Origin: Nitrosomonas sp.
GTDB taxonomy: Bacteria > Pseudomonadota > Gammaproteobacteria > Burkholderiales > Nitrosomonadaceae
NCBI RefSeq assembly: GCF_019752415.1
Contig: NZ_JAIEME010000019.1
Location: forward strand, 1-45,658
Reading direction: 5' to 3'
Length of the DNA stretch: 45,658 bases
The stretch's first letter is position 1. Every line of letters begins with the position of its first letter. Below are positions 18,835 through 27,220 of this stretch, in pieces. The translations under genes were made by a program, and so were the position numbers. The notes beneath the pieces were generated by a model that had not been told where the DNA came from, did not search any database, and was given only the letters and a program-made list of their open reading frames with translations.

Positions 18835-19617
18835 ATGAAAAATTTATTGTTGCAAACCATACCATTTTGTCCAATTAGCAGTTCTATTTTGTCATTGAAT
18901 AAACTAATATTCTGCTTATTTGCACTGAATTTGTCAGGGTGTATTTCGCAGGAACCAACCCCCATTCGATTTATTGAACCAATACCGGTTTCAGTATCCG
19001 AGGATGAAGGCTTGAAAAATGAGATTGCACGCTTGGAGAAAGTGATTGCTGAAAAAGATGAATTGATTAAGAGTCAGTAAATGCGTCAACAAAGCCAGGC
19101 GCAAACACTACGAGAAGTCAATAAAGAAGCTACTCGTACACAAGTAAAACTCCATCGATTAGCCACAAAACCAAGTACAGCCTCTGCAATTGCAGAAATC
19201 GAAGTGGCTTTAGAACATCTGAAACAAGTTAAAATTTCTGCAGCAGATCAAATATTGCAGATCCAAGCACAACATTTAGTAGAAACTGCATCAATGTTTT
19301 ATGAGAAAGATCAATATGCCCAGGCTATGAATCATATTGCGCAAGCCAAACATTTGATTAATCTGATAACTAGCTCTGATCGCAAGAGAACATCCATTGA
19401 AAATAATTCCCTGCTCGAATTTCATACGCCGATAAAATTACGCGCCAAGACAAATGTCAATTTGCGCAAAGAACCCAATACCAGCGCACCCATATTAGCT
19501 ACCTTGAAAAAAGATACGACGCTGGCAGCAAATGCCAGTCTTGGTTCTTGGCTTCGAGTTCAGACTGAAGGCAATCAAGGTTGGATTCTTAGCACATCGC
19601 TTGAAGTAGAGGAATAA
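18835..19617 (+). pseudogene. Lipoprotein/SH3-domain gene split by an in-frame TAA
   Basis: Two pieces lie in one frame. The first, from ATG 18835, has a lipoprotein signal with lipobox LSGC and a short coiled-coil start (EIARLEKVIAEKDELIKSQ). It stops at TAA 19078-19080. The second begins with ATG at 19081, immediately after, and continues the same helical pattern (QAQTLREVNKEATRTQVKLHRLATK). It ends with a bacterial SH3 domain (IKLRAKTNVNLRKEPNTSAPI through SWLRVQTEGNQGWI). Together they make a 260-residue lipoprotein interrupted by a single stop codon. Either this is a nonsense mutation or sequencing error, or the TAAATG junction restarts translation and yields a lipoprotein plus a leaderless cytoplasmic piece. 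The exact role is unknown; envelope anchoring is inferred. Confidence 0.65.
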
Positions 19618-19636
19618 CTACAGTCCATAACCGCAC

Positions 19637-21388
19637 TTATAATGTGCCATTGGACTGTGGTGGTTTCATGCAATAAACTTGATTGCGTCCAGCATGCTTG
19701 GCTTCATACAGTGCACTATCAACCCTGGAAAGCAGAGAAGTTACGGATTTATCCTGAGATTCACTTTGAATAACTCCAATACTGAGTGTCACTTGAAGTA
19801 TTTTATCTAATGTACTGCAGTACACATCGGCCACATGCCCTCGGATACGTTCCGCTGTCTTCATTGCTTCATCGACATTCGCCTCAGTTAAAATAATCAT
19901 GAACTCGTCACCACCATAACGCGCGGCAAAATCAACATTGCGAATGCATTGTGAAATATTTTTTCCTATTGCGGCGATTACTTCATCACCGACAACATGA
20001 CCGAGACTATCATTGAGTGTCTTGAAATTGTCGACATCAATCATGAGTACAGCAAAAGGGCGTCTTGTCCGTTCATATCGAGCCAACTGCTCTCGAATAA
20101 TCGAGTTCAGCTTGCTGCGATTATATAACCCAGTCAAACTATCAGTTGCCGATAACGTTTCCAACAGCTGATTTTTTTCCTGCATGGCAACACTGGCCGC
20201 AGTAATTTCGGCTTGATTCTGACGTAATTTGTCGGTCATCTGGTTAAACATGCGCATCAATTGACCGAGCTCATCACGCCGAGTATTAGTTAATTCAGCG
20301 TTAAGATCGCCCTTTACAATCCTCTCAGTCGCATCAATCAATTTTTGTAAAGGAACCACGATGGCATGGCTCATCCGAAAAGCGATTGTAGTAACGACAA
20401 AGATAATGATACAGATCAGACCGATGTAAAAATCGCGTTGCTGCTCCCAAGCAGCATAAATCAATTTATGACTTCTGTTGACGATTATTGTTATGGGCGG
20501 TTTCTCGGACATATAAGCCAAGCCCACTACATTTTCTTGCCGGGGTCCATGAAATACTTCAAGTTCCCCTGGATTATCCTGCAATCGTCTTAATACACCA
20601 GACTCAAGCGATACTGGGGTATCTGTACTGATGATCGAAACATCACTGACCAACATGACCAATCCATCTTTATCTAATAAAAGTACATCACCAGGCGGTG
20701 ATTTTATTTTATCTTTTAAACTTGGCTGAATATTGCGCAAATCAAACGTTACAATCAGTGCGCCTAAGATAAAATCATCCACCGATAACACAGGAACCGA
20801 AATACTCAGTATCGCCGTTGCATAATTCGCACTCCATTGTGGCGGCACAACAACATCCCCTTGAATGGATGCATCTTGCGGCCAATCTTGTGAAAGCGTC
20901 ACTGGAAAAGGCGAATCCACATTGCTGGCAATTACTTCACCTTCGGTATCGACTACTGTTAGTTCCAATACTGTTTCCAATCGCTTATGTACAGACTTCA
21001 AATAGAGTTCCAATGCTTTTTGCTGTTTGATGAATTTATTTTTCTGAGACTGAGATCCTAAAGACAGTCCTTCAATAAGAATTTTAGACGTTGCGAGTTC
21101 GCGAACAACAAGAATTTGCTCTTTAATCCATAAATCTAATTCCCGGTTGGCATAATTTGCCAAGGCACGCAATTCTCGGGTTACATTCTCACTAATCATC
21201 GTTTCATTCTGCTGAAACGATAATATACCCAGTCCCAGTGAAGGAATCAGTGTGGCTAGCATTGAAAAAACGATAATTTTACTTTTTATACTTTTCAAAA
21301 TATTTTGAGCAAGACTATAAAAGCTTATGCGATATGCAATGCTACGGGCTGTTTGTCTGGGTAATTGCTCATTTGATAACCCTGCCAC
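19637..21388 (-). CDS. Membrane diguanylate cyclase with periplasmic sensor, HAMP and GGDEF
   Basis: The protein makes c-di-GMP from two GTP. Order of parts: first membrane helix (IIVFSMLATLIPSLGLGIL, about residues 39-57), a Cache-like periplasmic domain, a second helix (FYIGLICIIIFVVTTIAF), and a HAMP linker (LIDATERIVKGDLNAELTNT, then DELGQLMRMFNQM). The GGDEF domain has the active-site GGDEF at about 492-496. The RNVD five residues before it is a product-inhibition I-site, so feedback control is likely. The assigned GTG start at 21388 lies 64 bases inside the upstream globin gene; a TTG at 21295, after the globin stop, is an alternative, and neither has a strong ribosome site. Confidence 0.9.
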   Translation of the reverse strand: MAGLSNEQLPRQTARSIAYRISFYSLAQNILKSIKSKIIVFSMLATLIPSLGLGILSFQQNETMISENVTRELRALANYANRELDLWIKEQILVVRELATSKILIEGLSLGSQSQKNKFIKQQKALELYLKSVHKRLETVLELTVVDTEGEVIASNVDSPFPVTLSQDWPQDASIQGDVVVPPQWSANYATAILSISVPVLSVDDFILGALIVTFDLRNIQPSLKDKIKSPPGDVLLLDKDGLVMLVSDVSIISTDTPVSLESGVLRRLQDNPGELEVFHGPRQENVVGLAYMSEKPPITIIVNRSHKLIYAAWEQQRDFYIGLICIIIFVVTTIAFRMSHAIVVPLQKLIDATERIVKGDLNAELTNTRRDELGQLMRMFNQMTDKLRQNQAEITAASVAMQEKNQLLETLSATDSLTGLYNRSKLNSIIREQLARYERTRRPFAVLMIDVDNFKTLNDSLGHVVGDEVIAAIGKNISQCIRNVDFAARYGGDEFMIILTEANVDEAMKTAERIRGHVADVYCSTLDKILQVTLSIGVIQSESQDKSVTSLLSRVDSALYEAKHAGRNQVYCMKPPQSNGTL

Positions 21389-21750
21389 AACCTGCTTGCA
21401 ATAAATGAGGCAATTGCATTGGCATGTTGTTGCAAATTCGGATCGCCTAGTTCTTCGGTTGTCTGCCGAAAAAGATAAAGCCAGCGTTCAAACAACTCTG
21501 CGGTGAGTTCAGGAAGTGCGATATGTTTTGGCATAGGCGCGCCGCGGAATCGGCTGGTGCCGCGTAACTGAGCTGACCAGAAATTGATCATTTGTACAAA
21601 ATGAGCATCCCAATCGATCACATGCGCTTCAAAAATAGGGCCCAGTGAAGGATCATTTCTAGCTTTTGCATAAAAGGTATGAACCAATTGTGCTATTTCT
21701 TCTTCAGTGTATAAATGGGGATCGGGTATAGGAAATGGTGATTGACTCAT
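21325..21750 (-). CDS. Group III truncated haemoglobin
   Basis: A 141-residue haem protein of the TrHb group III type. It has TEEEIAQLVHTFYAKARNDPSLGPIF at the N-terminal helices, WDAHFVQMINFWSAQL, and the GAPMPKHIALPEL segment, where His76 is the predicted proximal haem ligand. Group III globins are known from Campylobacter and many proteobacteria and are linked to oxygen or nitric oxide chemistry. Its 3' end overlaps the start of the diguanylate cyclase gene on the same strand, which suggests coupled expression. The substrate is not visible from sequence. Confidence 0.9.
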   Translation of the reverse strand: MSQSPFPIPDPHLYTEEEIAQLVHTFYAKARNDPSLGPIFEAHVIDWDAHFVQMINFWSAQLRGTSRFRGAPMPKHIALPELTAELFERWLYLFRQTTEELGDPNLQQHANAIASFIASRLWQGYQMSNYPDKQPVALHIA

Positions 21751-21980
21751 AATTTTTTCAAGTTATCTCTGGATAAAAAATCGTTACTAGTTAAATAATC
21801 AGCTCAATGTAGATAAAAACTAGAGTCTATGATTACAAATACGACCGAAAGTATTTTCTATTGAGACAAATAAGTTTATCTTTGGTTGTCTGGATTGTCC
21901 AACCCATAATGAAATTAAGCAACTTTGTTTCTTACCGTTAACTACAAGACCCATCCGTTACTCCAAAGGCATTGATTAAC

Positions 21981-23591
21981 ATGAAGAATTTATATGGAAA
22001 AACGCTGCTGGATGATCCGGCACTCACCAAATCAACTGCATTTACGCGTGAAGAACGCAAACACTTTGGTTTGCGAGGACTCCTTCCTTATGATGTTGCA
22101 AGCATCAATAAACAAATAGAACGTGTTTTAGGCAGTGTGCGTTGTAAAAGCACTGCGATTGAAAAATATATTTTTCTTAATGCACTGCTAGAACGCAATC
22201 AACGGCTTTTCTATCGAACAATGATTGACCATATCGAAGAAATCATGCCTTTAGTTTATACCCCGACAGTCGGCGAAGCGTGCAAGGAATTTGCACACAT
22301 TTTCAGAAAACCGCAAGGATTCTATATTACCCCTGATGATCGTGGCGAAATTGCAACAATTCTGAGAAACTGGCCAGAAGAAGATATTCGCGTGATTGTT
22401 GTTACAGACGGGGAGCGAATTCTGGGTTTGGGGGATCTAGGTGCCAATGGTATGGGAATCCCAATCGGAAAAGTCGCTCTGTATGTAGCCTGCGCGGGTA
22501 TTCACCCGGCACAATGTATACCCATCATGCTAGATGTTGGCACAAATAACATGCCAATACGTGAAGATCCGCTTTATTTAGGTTATCCTTATCCGCGTAT
22601 CAGTGGCGATGCTTACCGTTCACTGGTTGATGAATTCGTCAAAGCTGTGCAATCCCGTTTTCCAAATGCATTGATACAGTTTGAGGATTTCCTCACACCA
22701 CATGCATTTGAATTTCTAGACCGATATGGCGAACAGGTTCGCTGTTTTAATGATGATATACAAGGTACTGCCGCGGTGACACTCGCTGGCATTTACACCT
22801 CATGCCGTATTACCGGGAAGAAGTTTGCCGATCTAAATATCATGTTCCTAGGCACCGGTTCTGCGGCAGGCGGCACTGCCGAATTGATGGTCGAAGCATT
22901 CTGTGCGACCGGATTAAGCAAACTACAAGCGCAAAAAAGGTTATGGTTTATCGATAGAAATGGATTGGTAACAGCGGCAAACGAAACTATCAAACCGCGC
23001 ATCAAAGCATTCGCTCATAAACATGCCGCTTGCAGTTTTGTCGATGCTATCGGTGAGATCAAACCTGACGTACTAATCGGTGCTACCGGTGTTGCCGGAA
23101 CTTTTAATGAAGCTATTGTGCGTAGAATGGCCACAGTGAATGAGCGCCCGGTCATTATTGCCTTATCGAATCCAACTTCACATACGGAGTGTACTGCTGA
23201 GCAGGCTTATCAATGGAGTGATGGACGAGTTATCTTTGCCAGCGGCAGCCCTTTTGACGCCGTGCAGTACGGCAATCAGTTATTTAAGCCCGCCCAAGGT
23301 AATAATGCTTATATTTTCCCAGGTATAGGCCTGGGTATTTACGCCAGCTCATCACGGCTTGTCACACAAGCTATGTTTTTAGCGGCCGCCGAGGTTTTGG
23401 CAAACACCGTTACTCAACAGGAAATTCGCACTGGCGCGGTTTATCCGGCGTTAACACGAGTGCGCGAAGTATCCCACGCGATTGCTGTCGCTGTCTGTCG
23501 GGTGGCAGCTCAAGAAGGATTGACGGATTCCAACTTACCTGAGGATCTGGCTGGCTATGTTAAATCGCTGATGTATGAACCAAATTATTAA
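21981..23591 (+). CDS. NAD-type malic enzyme (oxaloacetate-decarboxylating)
   Basis: This 536-residue enzyme converts malate to pyruvate and CO2 with reduction of NAD(P)+. Landmarks are YTPTVGEACKEFAHIFRKP, the catalytic/metal region LGDLGANGMGIPIGK and FNDDIQGTAAVTLAGIY, and the dinucleotide fold FLGTGSAAGGTAEL. Its length and motif set match the long SfcA/MaeA (eukaryote-like) form, not the shorter MaeB fusion. NAD preference is a family expectation and is not read from the sequence. I chose ATG 21981 because the A/G-rich AAAGG at 21965 is well placed for it; an in-frame TTG at 21972 is too close to that site. Confidence 0.94.
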   Translation: MKNLYGKTLLDDPALTKSTAFTREERKHFGLRGLLPYDVASINKQIERVLGSVRCKSTAIEKYIFLNALLERNQRLFYRTMIDHIEEIMPLVYTPTVGEACKEFAHIFRKPQGFYITPDDRGEIATILRNWPEEDIRVIVVTDGERILGLGDLGANGMGIPIGKVALYVACAGIHPAQCIPIMLDVGTNNMPIREDPLYLGYPYPRISGDAYRSLVDEFVKAVQSRFPNALIQFEDFLTPHAFEFLDRYGEQVRCFNDDIQGTAAVTLAGIYTSCRITGKKFADLNIMFLGTGSAAGGTAELMVEAFCATGLSKLQAQKRLWFIDRNGLVTAANETIKPRIKAFAHKHAACSFVDAIGEIKPDVLIGATGVAGTFNEAIVRRMATVNERPVIIALSNPTSHTECTAEQAYQWSDGRVIFASGSPFDAVQYGNQLFKPAQGNNAYIFPGIGLGIYASSSRLVTQAMFLAAAEVLANTVTQQEIRTGAVYPALTRVREVSHAIAVAVCRVAAQEGLTDSNLPEDLAGYVKSLMYEPNY

Positions 23592-23619
23592 ATTCACCTA
23601 ACGAACAAGCAAGCCGATC

Positions 23620-23639
23620 CAATTTATTTGAATAAATTG
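23620..23639. repeat. 20-base palindrome between convergent malic enzyme and serB genes
   Basis: CAATTTATTTGAATAAATTG is a perfect palindrome with nine-base arms around TG. It contains the last codons and the stop of serB. It might act as a weak terminator for the two convergent genes, but it is AT-only in the stem and lacks a T-run. Confidence 0.3.
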
Positions 23640-24454
23640 ATAACACCATCCAACCCGACATACTCAATCGCGTAGGTTGCATGATCCCTTACGATGGGTT
23701 TAGCATGATAAGCAATACTGACCCCAGCCTCTGTCATCATACCCAGATCATTGGCACCATCCCCAATAGCGATAATCTGCTCACGCTTAATACCCAGTTC
23801 ATCACGAATCTGATTTAATACTTGTGCTTTTCCTTGTCTACCGATAATGTCTCCAACCACTTTACCTGTCAGTCTATTTTCCTCAATTTCCAGCACATTG
23901 GCAGCTGCAAAATCAAATCCCAATCTGGCTTTAATCCGATCCGTAAAAAATGTGAAGCCGCCAGAAATGACCATGGTTTTTAACCCGGCTAGCTTGGCTT
24001 GTTGCAACATTTTTTCTGCACCGGGATTAAGTTTGACACGTTCGTCATAGACTTTTTGCAGTGCATCGTAATGCAAGCCTCGTAATAAAGCCGTACGACG
24101 GGTGAGGCTCTCTTCAAAACTTATCTCGCCCTGCATAGTTTGCAATGTAATCACCGCCACTTGGGATTTTATGTCATGCATGTCAGCAATTTCATCAATA
24201 GATTCAATAGCCAATAACGTAGAATCCATATCCATCGCAATTAATTTAAAATCGACAAGCTTTAGGTCAGCGTTTACAAAAGCAAAATCTAATTTTGCTT
24301 TTGTACAATATTCTGAAATATCATTGGAATGAACAGCATTTATCAACCGGAAAGCTTGGCCGGTAATTCGCTCTATTCCATCTGCTTGGGATAGCTTAGC
24401 CAAAGCCCTCAAGTCACTATTATTAACATCCAGCCCTTGAATGATTAGATTCAT
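23624..24454 (-). CDS. serB: Phosphoserine phosphatase SerB
   Basis: SerB removes phosphate from O-phosphoserine, the last step of serine synthesis. It is a HAD-family enzyme: the nucleophile motif is AMDMDSTLLAIES with Asp75 and Asp77, motif II is MVISGGFTFF, and motif IV is IAIGDGANDLGMM. The N-terminal 70 residues are a short regulatory-like region. The 276-residue length matches betaproteobacterial SerB proteins. It is transcribed toward the malic enzyme gene, with a 32-base gap. An IS30-type relic sits just upstream of its start, within 16 bases, so the native promoter may have been displaced. Confidence 0.95.
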   Translation of the reverse strand: MNLIIQGLDVNNSDLRALAKLSQADGIERITGQAFRLINAVHSNDISEYCTKAKLDFAFVNADLKLVDFKLIAMDMDSTLLAIESIDEIADMHDIKSQVAVITLQTMQGEISFEESLTRRTALLRGLHYDALQKVYDERVKLNPGAEKMLQQAKLAGLKTMVISGGFTFFTDRIKARLGFDFAAANVLEIEENRLTGKVVGDIIGRQGKAQVLNQIRDELGIKREQIIAIGDGANDLGMMTEAGVSIAYHAKPIVRDHATYAIEYVGLDGVINLFK

Positions 24455-24469
24455 GTAATTTATAATTTC

Positions 24470-25412
24470 GCGGAGTCAATTTCGAAGTGCAACGCCTAAC
24501 GGTGATTTGGTGTAGCGAACCGTCTTTCCGAAGAATACCTCAAACGGGGTTCTGAATCCAAGCACCTTGCGTGGTCGATGATTGAGTCTATCCACCGCCC
24601 ACTGCACTTGTTCTTGGGTAACCCCAATCAATTCCATCTCTTTGGGGAAATACTGCCGCAGCAGACCATTGCTGTTCTCGTTCAAGCCACGCTCCCATGA
24701 ATGGCAGAAGTGGGCGAAATAAATATCCGCATCGAGTTCCACCGCGATGGTTTCATGCTCCGCAAACTCTTTTCCGTTGTCGAATGTCATGGTGTAGCAC
24801 TTGCCTTTATGGGGGCGAAGCAGTCGCGTTACCGCTGCTGTCACGCCCGGCACATGTTTGCCGGGCACTTGGGCTGCCAGAATGTAGCGCGACCTCCTCT
24901 CGGCCAATGTAACCAATGCCCTTGATGGTTCTTGCCGATCACGGTGTCGCCCTCCCAATCACCTATGCGGCTCTTCTGATCCACAATCTCCAGACGTTCG
25001 TCAATGCCGATCCGGTTTTTGATCATACCTCGGCATTCTTGTCCGCTCGCATAACGCTTCCTGCGCGGCTTCTGGCAGCGCAAGGCCGCCACAGGTCACC
25101 CACCACGGCGCTTATCTGCATAAATGCCATGGCTGATCGGCAACCCGCCTTCCAGAGCAAGCCGCTGAGACGCTTGTTCCATCTGAATTCCCGAGAAATC
25201 GTCGACTTGTGTACGCCAAACCTCATCCGCAATTTGCGATTGATTCAAACCTGCTATCTTCAAGCCAGAAATCTGGTATCGTTGCTCTCTGGTGAGCTGC
25301 TTGTAGTGCTTCACTGTGTGCTCCTTCTACTTGGTCGTTTAAGTGGCTCCGATACTACCGCAGCTTGCCTGTAAACTTCCTTACAAAAGTTGCACTCCAA
25401 AGTTGAATCCGC
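24470..25412 (-). mobile_element. Degenerate IS30-family insertion sequence
   Basis: The element is bounded by imperfect inverted repeats of about 27 bases. The left end at 24470-24496 begins GCGGAGTCAATTTCGAAGTG; the right end, read inward from 25412, begins GCGGATTCAACTTTGGAGTG. The span of about 943 bases fits the family, slightly short. The transposase inside is broken (see the separate entry). No convincing target-site duplication was found next to the ends. The element lies between serB and the HDOD-GGDEF gene, both of which appear intact. Confidence 0.8.
24476..25314 (-). pseudogene. Broken IS30-family transposase
   Basis: The start (MKHYKQLTREQRYQISGLKI, helix-turn-helix region) at 25314 is followed by several changes of frame: MRFGVHKSTISREFRWN in a second frame, QRLALEGGLPISHGIYADKR back in the first, then an in-frame TGA after RRGG near 25100. 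The catalytic part continues as KSRIGDWEGDTVIGK (first Asp), and then shifts frame to ALVTLAERRSRY and TFDNGKEFA (second Asp) with NENSNGLLRQYFP (Glu) and a normal end at 24476. The N-terminal linker also looks shortened by a deletion. At least three lesions mean no active enzyme. Confidence 0.88.
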
Positions 25413-25449
25413 CTTTTCTTTAATGCAGACAGCTTGGGTTATGAGAAAC

Positions 25450-26913
25450 TTAACTAGCGCTCCACTCCATAATTTGATTGCGGCCAGCATGCTTGGCAGC
25501 ATAAAGCGCGTAGTCAGCGGCTTTGATTAGATCCCTAGGTTCCTGGAAATGTGTTGCATTCTCATAATAAGAAGCGACACCAATGGAAGCAGTAATTTGG
25601 ATTGTAATGTCCCCATCAAATTTATACGCAATCGCGGCAATGGAATCTTTTAAACGGGAAATTAGCGTTCTTGAGGCAGCAAGTGTTGTGCCTGGAAGAA
25701 TCAAAGCAAATTCTTCACCTCCATAACGGCTCAGCGTGTCATCCTGGCGAATTTGATCGAAAAGTGTTTTTACGACAATAGCCAATAATGAATCTCCTGC
25801 GACATGTCCGAAGGTATCATTAACATTTTTAAAATGGTCAAGATCAATAATAGCGATGGTCAAAGGCAGATTGTATTGCATTGCAAGATTAAATTCGCGC
25901 CGTAATGTTTCATCGAAATAAGTCCGGTTGTATGCTCCGGTTAATCCATCGCGCTGCGATTTATCTTCTAAATCCTTCAATCTGGATAGATCGTGTATCA
26001 TTAGTAACTCTTTGGCTTCTGCCAGAATTCCTGTTATTTCACACGGATGATGAATAGTCATTTCAAAAAGTTCTTCTACAGAACTCAGCCCAACTTCCAT
26101 AATCTTGATGACCTCAATAAGTGCAGAAGGATCAAGTCCAAGCCAATTTTGTGTGGCTTTATTGAGAGTAATCATTTTTCCAGATTCGTGCGGATACAGA
26201 AAATAGTCAGCTAAGTAACGGGATACAGCCAAACACGATTGAAGCGTTGGCCCTAAATTTTGGGGCTCCGGTTGGGAGTGACTGTTGACACAGGATAAGG
26301 CGATATAATCCGGAATATGCCATTTTTTGAGAAGCGCGTAACCCAATTCATCATGTCCAGCCCCAAAAGCTTTACGTTCCATTTTAAGCAACTCGTCATG
26401 ATCAGGAGCCGATGCAAAGATTTTGCCATATTCTTCAGGCATGATAACCCAATACGCGAGAATACCAATTTCCTGTATTAATCCGGCCAGAAATAAATCA
26501 TCCAGAAAATTCAGCTCAAGCTTTTCCCCAAGCGCGCGACTGGCGAGGGCTGATGTAATCGACCGACGCCAGAAAATATTGCTGTCAAAAGCAGCACTAC
26601 CACCTGACAATGGCGTCGTCATGAGTGAACTGGCTAATGAAAAGGATAACGCAATGACAAGAACAGTATGTGTCCCAAGAATGCTGACAGCCTGACGGAT
26701 ATTCGTTGCAACCCGGCGCGATTTATACAAAGGGGTATTGGCTGTACGAAGTAATTTTGCCGCGAGAACCGGATCCAGGGAAATATATTCACAAACCGTC
26801 CTGATATCGGCATCAGGATCGTTGGCCATTTCGATTATTTTGACGGCAACCGCAGGTAAGCTTGGTAGCGTTGTGCAATAATCTAGTCGTCTCTTCAATG
26901 TATCATCAATCAC
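25450..26913 (-). CDS. HDOD-GGDEF signalling protein (predicted diguanylate cyclase)
   Basis: The 487-residue soluble protein has an N-terminal HDOD domain (residues about 10-215, with LPSLPAVAVKIIEMANDP, VSILGTH and AGLIQEIGILA). A helical linker and a GGDEF domain follow, with active-site RYGGEEFALIL at about 396-405 and RQDD five residues before it as an I-site. The GGEEF form is compatible with cyclase activity. HDOD domains are regulatory modules in bacterial signalling; what it senses here is unknown. It is divergent from pepA across about 310 bases. The C-terminal end lies close to the IS30 relic but is complete. Confidence 0.92.
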   Translation of the reverse strand: MIDDTLKRRLDYCTTLPSLPAVAVKIIEMANDPDADIRTVCEYISLDPVLAAKLLRTANTPLYKSRRVATNIRQAVSILGTHTVLVIALSFSLASSLMTTPLSGGSAAFDSNIFWRRSITSALASRALGEKLELNFLDDLFLAGLIQEIGILAYWVIMPEEYGKIFASAPDHDELLKMERKAFGAGHDELGYALLKKWHIPDYIALSCVNSHSQPEPQNLGPTLQSCLAVSRYLADYFLYPHESGKMITLNKATQNWLGLDPSALIEVIKIMEVGLSSVEELFEMTIHHPCEITGILAEAKELLMIHDLSRLKDLEDKSQRDGLTGAYNRTYFDETLRREFNLAMQYNLPLTIAIIDLDHFKNVNDTFGHVAGDSLLAIVVKTLFDQIRQDDTLSRYGGEEFALILPGTTLAASRTLISRLKDSIAAIAYKFDGDITIQITASIGVASYYENATHFQEPRDLIKAADYALYAAKHAGRNQIMEWSAS

Positions 26914-27220
26914 TTATTATCCTTATTATTAGATAACACTCATATATTATTGAAAGTATGATTTATTCTGTTTTTAGTATCATATAAAGATAACATATTC
27001 AATTAATTTCATAAGATATATTTGCAGTAACTTGTAAGTTTTCTCTGCTCTATACTTTATACCCTTAACAAGTATTCCTTGTTTCAATTAAGCAGATGTT
27101 ATGCTATTAATCTTCCGTATAAATTGTTTAAATTATTTGAAATAATTCGACTACAAGTGTGCCAAAAAACAAACGACATATATAAATTTCTTAGAAAAAA
27201 TTTTTAAAAAGGAGTCTGAC
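26914..27220. other. AT-rich divergent intergenic region between HDOD-GGDEF and pepA
   Basis: About 307 bases separate the two divergent start codons. The stretch is very AT-rich and must carry promoters for both directions, but I cannot pick a convincing -35/-10 pair. The one clear signal is a strong ribosome site, AAAAAGGAG at 27206-27214, which fixes the GTG start of pepA. Confidence 0.5.
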
